Below are positions 55,339 through 64,000 of a stretch of DNA of 64,000 nucleotides, one piece after another. This DNA is from Crocinitomicaceae bacterium. GTDB taxonomy: Bacteria; Bacteroidota; Bacteroidia; Flavobacteriales_D; Crocinitomicaceae. The notes beneath the pieces are model-generated. The model was not told the origin of the DNA. It worked only from the letters and a program-made list of their open reading frames with translations, and did no database searches. The number at the start of each line of letters is the position of its first letter. Position 1 is the first letter of the stretch. The translations under genes were made by a program, and so were the position numbers. The DNA lies in NCBI GenBank assembly GCA_022447665.1, contig JAKVAQ010000026.1, forward strand, positions 1 through 64,000, in the 5' to 3' direction.

Positions 55339-58300
55339 CTATACTTTAACTCCAAGGATACAAACGTCATCTATTTGCTCAAGATCTCCTTGCCAAGCCA
55401 TAATTCTATCATTAAGAATCTTGTGCTGATCCTCCATTTTTTGTTGATGAATGTCAACTAATATTTCTTTAAACGCCTTGTACTTCAGTTTTTTACCTCT
55501 AGGCCCTCCAAATTGATCAGCATAACCATCAGAGAACAAGTAAATCGTATCTCCTTCATCCAATTGAATTTCATGGTTGGTGTATGCATATGACTGTTTT
55601 CCTAAATCAGCTCCAATAGCTACTTTATCTCCTTTGATCTCTGTTAACTCAGAGTTCTTGATAAGATAAATCGGGTTATTCGCGCCTGCAAATTCCAACT
55701 TATTGGAGTCCACATCCAGACAACAGATTGTTAAATCCATCCCGTCTCTAATCGTATGGTCTTCGGTAACCCCACTTTTTAATGTGTTGTGAAGAATTTT
55801 ATTAAGATTGTTTAGTATGTCAGCAGGTTTAATAATCCCTAGCTCATTTACAATTTGATTAAGGCTATTATGACCAATTAAACTTAAGAATGCTCCTGGT
55901 ACACCATGGCCAGTACAATCTACCACGGCAAAAAGAACCTTGTTCCCTACGCGCTCTAACCAATAAAAATCACCACTTACGATATCTTTAGGTTTGAATA
56001 GAACAAAAGCTTCGTTTAAATAACTTTCGACCAACCTATAGTCAGGTAAAGTTGCGTCCTGAATACGTTTAGCGTAACGAATACTATCCGTTAAATGCTT
56101 ATTTGTTTCTTCTATTATCTCTTTCTGCTCCAGAATTTCTAGCGTTCTCTCTTTTACCTTCTCTTCGAGGCTTTCATAGAGAACGGCATTATCAATAGCA
56201 GTGGCGATCGTTGTTGCCAATGATCTAAGTATGTTTAGATGATAATCTGTATAAGCGTTTGTTTTGTAGCTCTGTACTGTTAAAACTCCAATTACTTTTT
56301 CTTTTGCATTCAGCGGAAAGTAAACAATTGAGTTGGTCTCTTCTCCTTCTGTCACTTCAACATCCTGATCTAAGAAGTTTCCAAATTCCTTATTGTAATC
56401 ATGAATTATGATTTCTTTGTTTTGGTTGAAACAATTAGATGCAAGAAAATCCCCGTCTAATTTAAACTCTAAATTTTCTATTTCTCTTCCTTTCTCAATA
56501 AATCCAGGGAATATTAGCTTTTCATTGACCTTGTCATGGATTCCTATCCCAAAACATGTCGCATCCAATAAGGAGTTAATATTGTTGTACGCACTACTAA
56601 TAATTGTCTCTACTTCGAGTGATTCAACAACATCTCTTGAAATTTGACTAATCAGTTTGGTGTCATCATGGGCCTTTTCAATCTCCGCAGTACGTTTTTT
56701 AACCCTGTTCTCCATGTCCTGGTATAAACTAGCGTTTTCTAAAGCACTCGCAATGTAAACAGACATTGACTTAAGTATCGCCACATGGTTAGTAGAGTAG
56801 GAGTGAGTTTTAAAACTCTGAACCGTAATTACACCTATTCTGTTTCCTTTAGAAATGAGAGGAAGATAAATCATTGATTCAGGTTCTTCTCCTTCATTTG
56901 CCTCGTAATCTTGTTCAATATATTGCTGATGCTCTTTATTCCAGTCATTAATGATTATTTCCTTTGCGTCCCTGAAACAAAGCGCTGCAATCACATCGTC
57001 ATCCAAATTATAGCTGAAGTCATCAAATTTTTTCCCCCTTTCAATCAGTCCAGCAAAATGCAAGTCATTTTCTTTTTCTCTATATAATCCAATACCAAAT
57101 ACCGAAGCGTCCATCAGATTATTTACGTTCGTATAAACTTTGGAGATAATCTCCTTAGAAGATAAAACCGACGTGATTTCATTACCAATTTGACTTAACA
57201 ACTTGGTACTTTTAAAAGCTTTTTCAACTTCTTCTTTCTGCTTAACTACTTCTTGCGTTCTTTCTTTTACTTTCTCTTCTAGGCTTTCGTATAGCGTAGC
57301 ATTGTCAATAGCAGTAGCTATGGTCGTTGCTAAATTTCGAAGTAAGCTGCTTTGATATTCTGTGTATGCTTCTTTTTTGAAACTTTGAACCGTAATAAAA
57401 CCAATAGTTTTTTCACTAGTAATAAGCGGTAAATAGATAATCGACGTGGTGTCCTTTCCTTGAACCGGCGGAACCATGTCTTTTATGTATTTATGGTACT
57501 CGTTAAATAAGTCCTTTATGAATATCTCACGACTTTCTTGAAAACAAATAGTGGCCATGCGCTGAGGACCGTCTAATGGTACATAAACGTTTTCAAGCTG
57601 TATACCTTTCTCAATGAAACCAGGAATAAATAACCGATTACCTTCCTCTTCATAAATACCAATACCAAAGCAGGTTGCGTCTAGAATATCTTTAATCCCC
57701 TCATATACTTTTGAAATAATTGAGTCCACTTCAAGCGATTCTGCAATACTCTTCGATAATTGACTTAGGAGTTTGGTGTCTGAATATGTTTTTTGTATTT
57801 CAGCTGTCCTCTCAATTACACGCTTCTCCATGTTTTCATAGAGATTAGCATTTTCTAGTGCACTCGCAACGTATAATGAAAGCGTTCGAAGAATATTTAG
57901 TTCGTATTCGCCATAACTGTTTTCCTCAAAGCTTTGAACAGACATTACACCTATGGCCTGATCTTTTGAAATAAGAGGTAAATAAATCATTGAAACAGGA
58001 CGTTCTCCTTCCTGAATCTTATAATTTTTATCTGCAACATAATCGATATACTCGACATCCCAATTATTAATTACAAATTCATTATGTTCTTTGAAACATT
58101 TAGTTGCAATCCTTACATCATCTAGACTATAATCAAATTCATTTAATTTCTCTCCCTTTTCAATAGCGCCAGAGAATCGAAGTGTATTGGTTTCCTCCTT
58201 ATACATACCAATACCAAAAATTGAAGCATCCATAATGTCATTGATACTTTGGTATGCGTCAGAGATGATATCGGCTGAATTTAGTTTTGAGCTAATTTCC

Positions 58301-61300
58301 TTTCCGATGGCGCTAATTAATCTAGTGTTTTCGGCTGTCTTTTCAATTTGTTCCTTTTGCTTTACTACCTCGGAAGTTCTTTCTTTTACTTTCTCTTCAA
58401 GGTTTTCATAAAGCGTCGCATTTTCAATGGCAGAAGCAATTGTTGCTGCTAAACCTCTAAGAATATCCAAATGATACTCATTAAAGGCATTTGTTTTAAA
58501 ACTTTGAACCGTTAAAAGTCCAACAATCTTTTCTTTAGAAAATAAGGGAATGTATACAATTGAGGTCGAATCTTGACCCGCCACCGGAGCTTGTAATCCT
58601 GCGATATAGTCTTTATATTCTTTACTATAATCACTAATATTTATTTCTTTTTGATTCAAGAAACACCAAGAAGCTAGTCGTTGATCATCTAGAGAATAGT
58701 AGAAATCATCCATTTTAATACCATTCTCAATAAAACCTGGCATTCGTATACTGTTTTTATCAGCATCAAATATTCCGATTCCAAAACATGCTGCATCCAT
58801 TAAGTTGTTTACATTTTCATAAACACTTGATATAATGGATTCAATAGTAATCGATTTAGAAATGTCGGAATTAATTTGTGCAACGAGCTTGGTGTTCTGG
58901 TACGATTCTTCTATCTGTTCCTTCTGCTTGACTACCTCATCTGTTCGCCTCTTAACGATTTCCTCCATGTTCTCATATAGAGAGGCATTGTCTAAAGCTA
59001 TACCTGCATAGACTCCAATGGAACGAAGCATATCGACTTGATAGTCCTGATAGGAATCTTTTTCAAAGCTTTGTACCGTTATTGCACCAATTAGTTTTTC
59101 TTTAAATCTAATCGGTAAGTATATTAATGAGGTTACAGATTTTCCTACCTGAGGTTCTACATAGACATCAATATACTTGCTGTATTCATTGTCGAAATCA
59201 TTAATTACGATTTCTAATTCTTGGTTAAAGCAAACGCAGGCAAGCCTATTGTTGTCTTCTAGTTCATAAGTGGAAGCCTTTAATCGCTCGCCACTTTCGA
59301 TATAGCCCGGAAATACAATCGTATTAGAATTCTCATGAAAAATACCAATACCAAAACCTTCAGCATCCATTAACTTATTAATGTTGCTATACGCCGTTTC
59401 GATGATATTTTCTACAGAAAGTTGAGAAGTTATATTTTTGCCAACTTCGGATAAGAGTTTTGCATTCTCATAAGACCTGGAAATTTGCTCAGTTCTTTCC
59501 TTTACCTGATCTTCCATTTGCTCATAACGACGCGCGTTTAATAATGCAATAGTCGTGTACTGAGCAAGGGTCTTAACAATCGATAAGTGATATTGGGTAT
59601 AAGCTTGTTTATCAAAACACTGAATACTGATACAGCCTAGAACTTCTTTACCATCCCTTAGAGGGTAAAAGATTAATGAGTAAGGAAAGTCACCATCCAC
59701 AACCATTATCTCATCTACATACTTCTTGTAATCATTTTCATGATCCGTTATAAATATTTCCTTATTCTTTGTGATACACCACACAGAATAATTGTTCATA
59801 TTGGACATCGGGACAGTGATTCCTTCTAATCGATTCCCTTTCTCGTATTCATATTTATAATCTACTGTTTCGTTTTCTTTGTTCAACAATCTAACACCGA
59901 ATATGGTGGCATCCATTAACTGATTAACATTCTCATATAGCGTTTCAAAAACATCTTCAAAATTTAGAGTAGAAATTAACTCCTGACCAATTTTAGTTAA
60001 TAATTCTGAGTTATCGTAAGATGTTTTTAACTCTTCTGTTCTTGCCTTGACCCTGTTCTCCATGTTTCCGTAGAGGAAGGCATTGTCAAGAGCAATTGAA
60101 AGGTAGGATGCGAATGTGGTAAGCAAGTTGAAATGATGGTCACTAAAAGCATTTTTATGCTCATTCTGAACCAAAAGAACCCCGATTACTTCTTCTTTAA
60201 CCTTAAGTGGAATAAGGATGACAGATTCAGCTTGATCATTAATCACCTCTTCTTGACCAGGTAAATATTTGCTTATCTCTTGTGAGTAATCGTTGATGTG
60301 AATCGGAGTATCCTTCTTGACAGCATAAACTGGCAGATGTTTGCCGGCGTCATTCAGGGAATATTTAAAGAACTTATCTCTAGCTCCTCTATCTATGGCC
60401 AACGGAACGTTTAGTTCATTCTTCTCATAATTACAAACCCCGACAAAAATTCCCTGGGCTTGCATCAGACCATTAATGCGTTCATAAATAATGTTGAAGA
60501 TGGATTCTAAGTCTAGTGTCGATGTTATTTCATTACCGATTGAACTTAAGATCTTGACATCATCAAAAGCTTTTTTTAGATTCTCATTTTTATTGAGAAG
60601 TAATTCTTTTTCTTCTTGTACCTGCTCTAACTTACTTCTAAGTTTGAAATCTTTTATTTTTTTCGATTGAGTTTCGGCATTGTAAAGCTCTTTATGCTTG
60701 TAATAAGACTTTAAATGAGTTAAATGCTTCTTGATTGATTCGTCTTCATCATAAAGTTTAGAAAACCCTAAATGAGCACGATAAAGAAGTTCATTTGAAT
60801 TTAATTCTTCTCCAATTTCAATAACTTGATTTAAAACTTCTATTGCTCTAGTTTTATGCTGGGCATCAACAAGCGTCTCACCAATTCTTAGTTTTGCAAA
60901 GCCAATTCCAAGTTGAAAATTTGAGGCCTTCTTTAATTCAAGTGCTTTTTCAAAATGTTCTAGAGCTTTATCGAACTCGTTCAGCCTTTTATAAATTTTT
61001 CCAACGGCTTCATGACAAAAAATAAGAACTTGTTGTGAGCCGAGTTCATTGGAAACTTCTAAGCTCTTTCTTTTGTTCTCTAATGCGGATTCCAAGTTAT
61101 TCAAACCTAAATGCGCTTCGCCCAGACCGTCATATACCCGAGCCATGATCTGTTTGTCACCTGCTTTAATTGCATGAAGCTCAGCTTTTTTTAGCACTTC
61201 AAGTGCCTCATCATATTTTTTAGATGAGTAGAAGCCTGTACCAATGCCATTGTATGCCGCCGCAATACCACGCTCATCATTTAACTGTTCAAATATCTGA

Positions 61301-61650
61301 AGACTTTTCCGAGCATAGGTGCGCTGCTTATCATAGTCAGCTAAGAAGAAAAATATAAGAGACAAGGTATACTGGACTTCCGCTTCCTTTTCTAACTGAT
61401 TTGTTTTGCGCAGTTGATCTACTGAAAGGAAACAATACTCTAACGCTTTTTCATAATCAGAAATCCAAGCATATGAAGTACCTATAATTCCGTTCGACCA
61501 AGCAATTCCTTCGTCGTATCCACTTTCTTCTGAAAGGGTAAGATTAACTAGTGCAGTTTCTAGGGACTGCTGTGGATCTACACGTACATTCTTCCACGCA
61601 TTATCATTGGAAGAATCAATTTTTAGAATTAATGTATTGACCGTAGACAA
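55339..61650 (-). CDS. giant TPR / eight-GAF / SpoIIE-type phosphatase
   Basis: The 2103-residue soluble protein starts with TTG; no methionine codon lies near the start. Residues 20-330 hold about six TPR units. A coiled coil leads into eight GAF domains centred near residues 440, 625, 805, 995, 1185, 1365, 1555 and 1740, each followed by a heptad-like linker with KERT. The C-terminus (about 1850-2103) is a SpoIIE/PP2C phosphatase with metal aspartates 1894 (SGDFYW), 1911 (VVDCTGHG), 2041 (SDGYADQ) and 2095 (IDDVCIL). GAF domains probably sense small ligands or redox state and control dephosphorylation of a Ser/Thr phosphoprotein. The plsC-like gene follows. Confidence 0.93.
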   Translation of the reverse strand: MSTVNTLILKIDSSNDNAWKNVRVDPQQSLETALVNLTLSEESGYDEGIAWSNGIIGTSYAWISDYEKALEYCFLSVDQLRKTNQLEKEAEVQYTLSLIFFFLADYDKQRTYARKSLQIFEQLNDERGIAAAYNGIGTGFYSSKKYDEALEVLKKAELHAIKAGDKQIMARVYDGLGEAHLGLNNLESALENKRKSLEVSNELGSQQVLIFCHEAVGKIYKRLNEFDKALEHFEKALELKKASNFQLGIGFAKLRIGETLVDAQHKTRAIEVLNQVIEIGEELNSNELLYRAHLGFSKLYDEDESIKKHLTHLKSYYKHKELYNAETQSKKIKDFKLRSKLEQVQEEKELLLNKNENLKKAFDDVKILSSIGNEITSTLDLESIFNIIYERINGLMQAQGIFVGVCNYEKNELNVPLAIDRGARDKFFKYSLNDAGKHLPVYAVKKDTPIHINDYSQEISKYLPGQEEVINDQAESVILIPLKVKEEVIGVLLVQNEHKNAFSDHHFNLLTTFASYLSIALDNAFLYGNMENRVKARTEELKTSYDNSELLTKIGQELISTLNFEDVFETLYENVNQLMDATIFGVRLLNKENETVDYKYEYEKGNRLEGITVPMSNMNNYSVWCITKNKEIFITDHENDYKKYVDEIMVVDGDFPYSLIFYPLRDGKEVLGCISIQCFDKQAYTQYHLSIVKTLAQYTTIALLNARRYEQMEDQVKERTEQISRSYENAKLLSEVGKNITSQLSVENIIETAYSNINKLMDAEGFGIGIFHENSNTIVFPGYIESGERLKASTYELEDNNRLACVCFNQELEIVINDFDNEYSKYIDVYVEPQVGKSVTSLIYLPIRFKEKLIGAITVQSFEKDSYQDYQVDMLRSIGVYAGIALDNASLYENMEEIVKRRTDEVVKQKEQIEESYQNTKLVAQINSDISKSITIESIISSVYENVNNLMDAACFGIGIFDADKNSIRMPGFIENGIKMDDFYYSLDDQRLASWCFLNQKEINISDYSKEYKDYIAGLQAPVAGQDSTSIVYIPLFSKEKIVGLLTVQSFKTNAFNEYHLDILRGLAATIASAIENATLYENLEEKVKERTSEVVKQKEQIEKTAENTRLISAIGKEISSKLNSADIISDAYQSINDIMDASIFGIGMYKEETNTLRFSGAIEKGEKLNEFDYSLDDVRIATKCFKEHNEFVINNWDVEYIDYVADKNYKIQEGERPVSMIYLPLISKDQAIGVMSVQSFEENSYGEYELNILRTLSLYVASALENANLYENMEKRVIERTAEIQKTYSDTKLLSQLSKSIAESLEVDSIISKVYEGIKDILDATCFGIGIYEEEGNRLFIPGFIEKGIQLENVYVPLDGPQRMATICFQESREIFIKDLFNEYHKYIKDMVPPVQGKDTTSIIYLPLITSEKTIGFITVQSFKKEAYTEYQSSLLRNLATTIATAIDNATLYESLEEKVKERTQEVVKQKEEVEKAFKSTKLLSQIGNEITSVLSSKEIISKVYTNVNNLMDASVFGIGLYREKENDLHFAGLIERGKKFDDFSYNLDDDVIAALCFRDAKEIIINDWNKEHQQYIEQDYEANEGEEPESMIYLPLISKGNRIGVITVQSFKTHSYSTNHVAILKSMSVYIASALENASLYQDMENRVKKRTAEIEKAHDDTKLISQISRDVVESLEVETIISSAYNNINSLLDATCFGIGIHDKVNEKLIFPGFIEKGREIENLEFKLDGDFLASNCFNQNKEIIIHDYNKEFGNFLDQDVEVTEGEETNSIVYFPLNAKEKVIGVLTVQSYKTNAYTDYHLNILRSLATTIATAIDNAVLYESLEEKVKERTLEILEQKEIIEETNKHLTDSIRYAKRIQDATLPDYRLVESYLNEAFVLFKPKDIVSGDFYWLERVGNKVLFAVVDCTGHGVPGAFLSLIGHNSLNQIVNELGIIKPADILNNLNKILHNTLKSGVTEDHTIRDGMDLTICCLDVDSNKLEFAGANNPIYLIKNSELTEIKGDKVAIGADLGKQSYAYTNHEIQLDEGDTIYLFSDGYADQFGGPRGKKLKYKAFKEILVDIHQQKMEDQHKILNDRIMAWQGDLEQIDDVCILGVKV

Positions 61651-61857
61651 TCTTATAGGTTTTAAACTCCTAAAGATAGTAATTCTTTCTGTTGTTAATG
61701 TTAAGAAGTATATATATCAAATAATCAATCTATTAAATGGGTTTAAGTGAGGTTTCTAATTTGATTTGGCATAAAATTTGAGTTTATACTCCTTGCAAAT
61801 TAGAACCTTTTGAAAGTGGTCTCGTAATACTTTGGAGGTTTTAGAAATTTAAACGTG

Positions 61858-62046
61858 ATGAACGAAGAATTTATACAAAGAACGATTTTACGAACAGCAA
61901 AACAACGATTAGCTGAGCATAAAAACTTGGGACATAAGTCAAGTCTTAGTATTTATGAGGTGGCTGAATTACAAGATATAGTGGCCGGTATTGTCACAAG
62001 AAAAGAGAATGTAAACAAAGAGACTAACTTCTTTAGTCTTAATTAG
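61858..62046 (+). CDS. 62-residue hypothetical protein
   Basis: I choose the ATG at 61858; a GTG directly before it is the alternative. The short protein is basic and helical (RTILRTAKQRLAEHKNLG) with no membrane segment. A GGAGG lies about 19 bases upstream, further than usual. A good terminator follows 24 bases after the stop, which supports a real transcript. It is divergent from the giant GAF-phosphatase gene. The function is unknown. Confidence 0.5.
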   Translation: MNEEFIQRTILRTAKQRLAEHKNLGHKSSLSIYEVAELQDIVAGIVTRKENVNKETNFFSLN

Positions 62047-62070
62047 TTTAACGTTTATTTGGTTAGAATT

Positions 62071-62095
62071 AAGGAGCTTTCGAGCTCCTTTTTTT
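62071..62095 (+). terminator. bidirectional rho-independent terminator between the 62-codon gene and mnmA
   Basis: AAGGAGCT pairs with AGCTCCTT around a TTCG tetraloop, an 8-bp perfect stem followed by T. It overlaps the mnmA stop and can serve both converging genes. Confidence 0.9.
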
Positions 62096-63275
62096 ATGAA
62101 TGAATAACTCCTGAACCAATAAGCTCTCCGTCTTTAGAATACCAAGCTATGAATTGCCCTGGAGCAATCCCCTTCATCATTTTTTCAAAAATGAAATATA
62201 ACCCTTCTTCGTGCATGTGCATTTCAACTTTTGTCAAAGGTTGACGATATCTTACCCTTGCTATATATTGATCCGTCTCTTCCTTCTCCTTTAAGGCTAA
62301 GTCCTCTCTTATCCAATGAATGGCGTCCTTTTTTACAAAAACAACTTTTCTGTTTAAGCCTTTGTGTGATTCGCCTTCGCCAACGAAAACAGTATTCGAC
62401 GCTGTGTCTGTATCAATTACAAATAAAGGTTCTTTAAAACCACCAACACCTAATCCTTTGCGTTGACCAATAGTAAAGTAATGAGCCCCATTATGCTCAC
62501 CAACCACTTCACCTGAAGTTTCAGAAAACTCAAAAGGTTCTGCTAGTTTTAGGTAATTCTTGGCGTTAATATTTTCTTGGTACTTCGAGAACTGAGCATC
62601 ATTATTATCGACATTCACAATTTTACCTTTTTTGGGTTTTAATTGTTGTTGTAAAAACACTGGTAACTTAACTTTTCCAACAAAACAAAGCCCTTGACTG
62701 TCTTTCTTTTCAGCTGTTACAAACCCATATTGCTTGGCGATTTCACGAACTTCTGATTTTTGATACTTCCCAATTGGAAAAAGGGACTTTGCAAGCTGTT
62801 CTTGGGTTAATTGACACAAGAAATAACTTTGATCTTTATTAGGGTCAGCACCAGCAAGAAGATGATGGATTCCGTCTTCAGAAGTGTATCTTTGGCAGTA
62901 GTGGCCTGTTGCTATATAATCTGCTCCTAGTTTTTTTGCAGCTTCTAGAAAAACGTCAAACTTAATTTCTCGGTTGCAAAGAACATCAGGATTAGGCGTT
63001 CTACCTTGCTCGTACTCAGAAAACATGTAATTAACTATGCGCTCCCTATATTCGGCGCTCAAATCAAGTACCTGGAAAGGAATTCCAAGCTTTTCGGCCA
63101 CAAGCAGAGCATCCTGACTATCATCAATCCAAGGACACTCGTCAGAAATGGTCACGGATTCATCGTGCCAATTCTTCATGAAAATTCCAATAACATTGTA
63201 TCCTTCCTCCACTAATAGGTGAGCGGCTACACTGGAATCAACTCCTCCTGATAAACCAACGACTACTGTTTTCAT
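62094..63275 (-). CDS. mnmA: tRNA-specific 2-thiouridylase
   Basis: The 393-residue protein has the PP-loop GLSGGVDSS (7-15) and the catalytic cysteines Cys100 ([11 protein letters not shown]) and Cys197 (GLCFVG), equivalent to the pair of E. coli MnmA. The [13 protein letters not shown] motif marks the central domain. It thiolates U34 of tRNA-Lys, Glu and Gln. A TAATTTTG promoter-like element lies 4 bases upstream of the ATG, which would imply a nearly leaderless mRNA. Confidence 0.96.
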   Translation of the reverse strand: MKTVVVGLSGGVDSSVAAHLLVEEGYNVIGIFMKNWHDESVTISDECPWIDDSQDALLVAEKLGIPFQVLDLSAEYRERIVNYMFSEYEQGRTPNPDVLCNREIKFDVFLEAAKKLGADYIATGHYCQRYTSEDGIHHLLAGADPNKDQSYFLCQLTQEQLAKSLFPIGKYQKSEVREIAKQYGFVTAEKKDSQGLCFVGKVKLPVFLQQQLKPKKGKIVNVDNNDAQFSKYQENINAKNYLKLAEPFEFSETSGEVVGEHNGAHYFTIGQRKGLGVGGFKEPLFVIDTDTASNTVFVGEGESHKGLNRKVVFVKKDAIHWIREDLALKEKEETDQYIARVRYRQPLTKVEMHMHEEGLYFIFEKMMKGIAPGQFIAWYSKDGELIGSGVIHS

Positions 63276-63360
63276 GATGCAAAATTACTACAAATGTTGC
63301 TTTCTTACTCTTAACAAAGCTTAACTTCGCTTTTGGATTAATTTTTGTTACTTCGTAAGA

Positions 63361-64000
63361 GTGCACAGAATTTTTTTTATCATATTTCTCTATTCGAGTA
63401 TTGGTTTAAGTCAATCTCCCAACTATAACGACTCTTTGGTTACAATCAACGGTACTGTTTTAGATACTACCGCGTCCATCAGTTTTTTTGATATGGTTGT
63501 TATTGACAAAACAACAGGTAAAGGTATTTTCGGCGACTATTCTGGCAAATTCACGATTCAGGTGAAAAAAGGAGATTTGGTGGGGGTATCGGTAGTTGGT
63601 TATGAAGGTCAGACCTTTACCTATAAAGACAGTTCCTATAAACCAGTATATAACATTACATTATACCTTCAAACACGTATGGTAGTGGGAAATGAGGTCG
63701 TAGTAAAACCATTAAAGACGCTCGAGCAACTCAAGGAAGAACGCGAAAATATAGTTAAGCGTGAAGTCCCAACAATATCTGGTGTTTCAGCTTTGCAGAG
63801 TCCAATCACGGCATTATACATGGCCTTTTCTAAACGTGAAAAGACGAAGAGAATGGTTGCGGAACTTGAATACAAAGAGGATCAAGACAAGGTTGTGAAG
63901 GAAATTTTAAGAGTATACGTGAACGCTGATATCATTGATCTTGACTCAGATGAATATGAAGAATTTATAACATTCTTGAACTTGAATCCGGAGTTTCTGA
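63361..64000 (+). CDS. exported CarboxypepD-regulatory-like protein (partial, right edge)
   Basis: A frame open to the right edge starts with GTG at 63361 and gives 213 residues in the window. It has a signal peptide (MHRIFFIIFLYSSIGLSQ), then a beta-sandwich carboxypeptidase-regulatory-like domain (about 28-105, with VTINGTVLDTT and VVGYEGQTF). A mostly helical charged region contains ISGVSALQSPITALYMAFSK. I recall this domain order from a conserved family of about 250 residues in Bacteroidota, without known function. It is divergent from mnmA across 85 bases. Confidence 0.75.
   Translation, partial: MHRIFFIIFLYSSIGLSQSPNYNDSLVTINGTVLDTTASISFFDMVVIDKTTGKGIFGDYSGKFTIQVKKGDLVGVSVVGYEGQTFTYKDSSYKPVYNITLYLQTRMVVGNEVVVKPLKTLEQLKEERENIVKREVPTISGVSALQSPITALYMAFSKREKTKRMVAELEYKEDQDKVVKEILRVYVNADIIDLDSDEYEEFITFLNLNPEFL

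Noticed and set aside
55339-61650. Assembly duplication as the cause of the GAF repeats
   Set aside because: The repeat units differ in most residues and linker lengths, and the frame is intact throughout, so they are old duplications and not assembly copies.
63276-63360. Promoter TAATTTTG at 63280-63287 for mnmA
   Set aside because: It matches the consensus but is only 4 bases from the ATG, so it was not listed as a separate feature.

Overview
The window is a stretch of chromosome from a Bacteroidota bacterium, most likely a free-living or marine member of the Flavobacteriales. The evidence is an AT-rich sequence, TAnnTTTG-type promoter elements in front of many genes, a protein with a type IX secretion sorting tail (51208-53169), and several families typical of the phylum: GSCFA, DUF4199, a CarboxypepD-regulatory-like protein, a 512-residue TPR-like protein and a RibBA with a degenerate second half. 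I saw no insertion sequence, prophage, CRISPR array, rRNA or tRNA. Genes are densely packed and no gap exceeds about 260 bases, so there is no long non-coding stretch to describe.

Layout. 1-9.2 kb: the end of an unidentified gene, a GSCFA protein, a DUF4199 membrane protein, a fatty-acid desaturase, yidC and pyrG, then a block of rhomboid protease, MoxR ATPase and three small membrane proteins. 9.2-13 kb: an exported barrel-like protein, then a minus-strand operon siaB-siaC-coaE-nnr. 13-16.1 kb: methyltransferase, ZIP transporter, 2-Cys peroxiredoxin and a Ser/Thr-rich lipoprotein. 16.2-20.6 kb: a DNA polymerase III alpha subunit with a fused N-terminal proofreading exonuclease. 20.5-23 kb: O-antigen ligase/polymerase and chain-length regulator. 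23-31 kb: a TerB-like protein, a 56-residue ORF, ruvX, an NhaC-type antiporter, a BNR/sortilin-like secreted protein and a LysM glucosaminidase. 31-38 kb: TPR-like protein, ribBA, two GT4 glycosyltransferases, an LptF/G permease and a START-like protein. 38-50.4 kb: a PBP4-type carboxypeptidase, then a plus-strand polysaccharide operon asnB-GT4-wza-wzc-rfbC-wecA-like that runs into uvrA. 50.4-55.3 kb: exported proteins, including the T9SS substrate, and a PlsC-type acyltransferase. 55.3-61.7 kb: one giant gene (2103 codons) encoding TPRs, eight GAF domains and a SpoIIE/PP2C phosphatase. 61.8-64 kb: a 62-residue ORF, mnmA and a truncated CarboxypepD-regulatory-like protein.

How the genes work together. 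Two themes stand out. The first is envelope building: surface polysaccharide synthesis and export is spread over three separate clusters, alongside peptidoglycan, lipid and membrane-insertion enzymes. The second is signalling by partner switching: a SiaB-type kinase and its SiaC-type substrate lie in one operon, and the giant GAF phosphatase carries the SpoIIE-type catalytic domain such switches need. The giant protein is the most unusual object here. Its last six GAF domains form three A-B pairs that repeat every 372-379 residues, and most of its GAF domains keep a conserved cysteine. Whether it acts on SiaC is inference; the distance is about 43 kb.

Most calls rest on motifs read directly from the translations. 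No database search was run.
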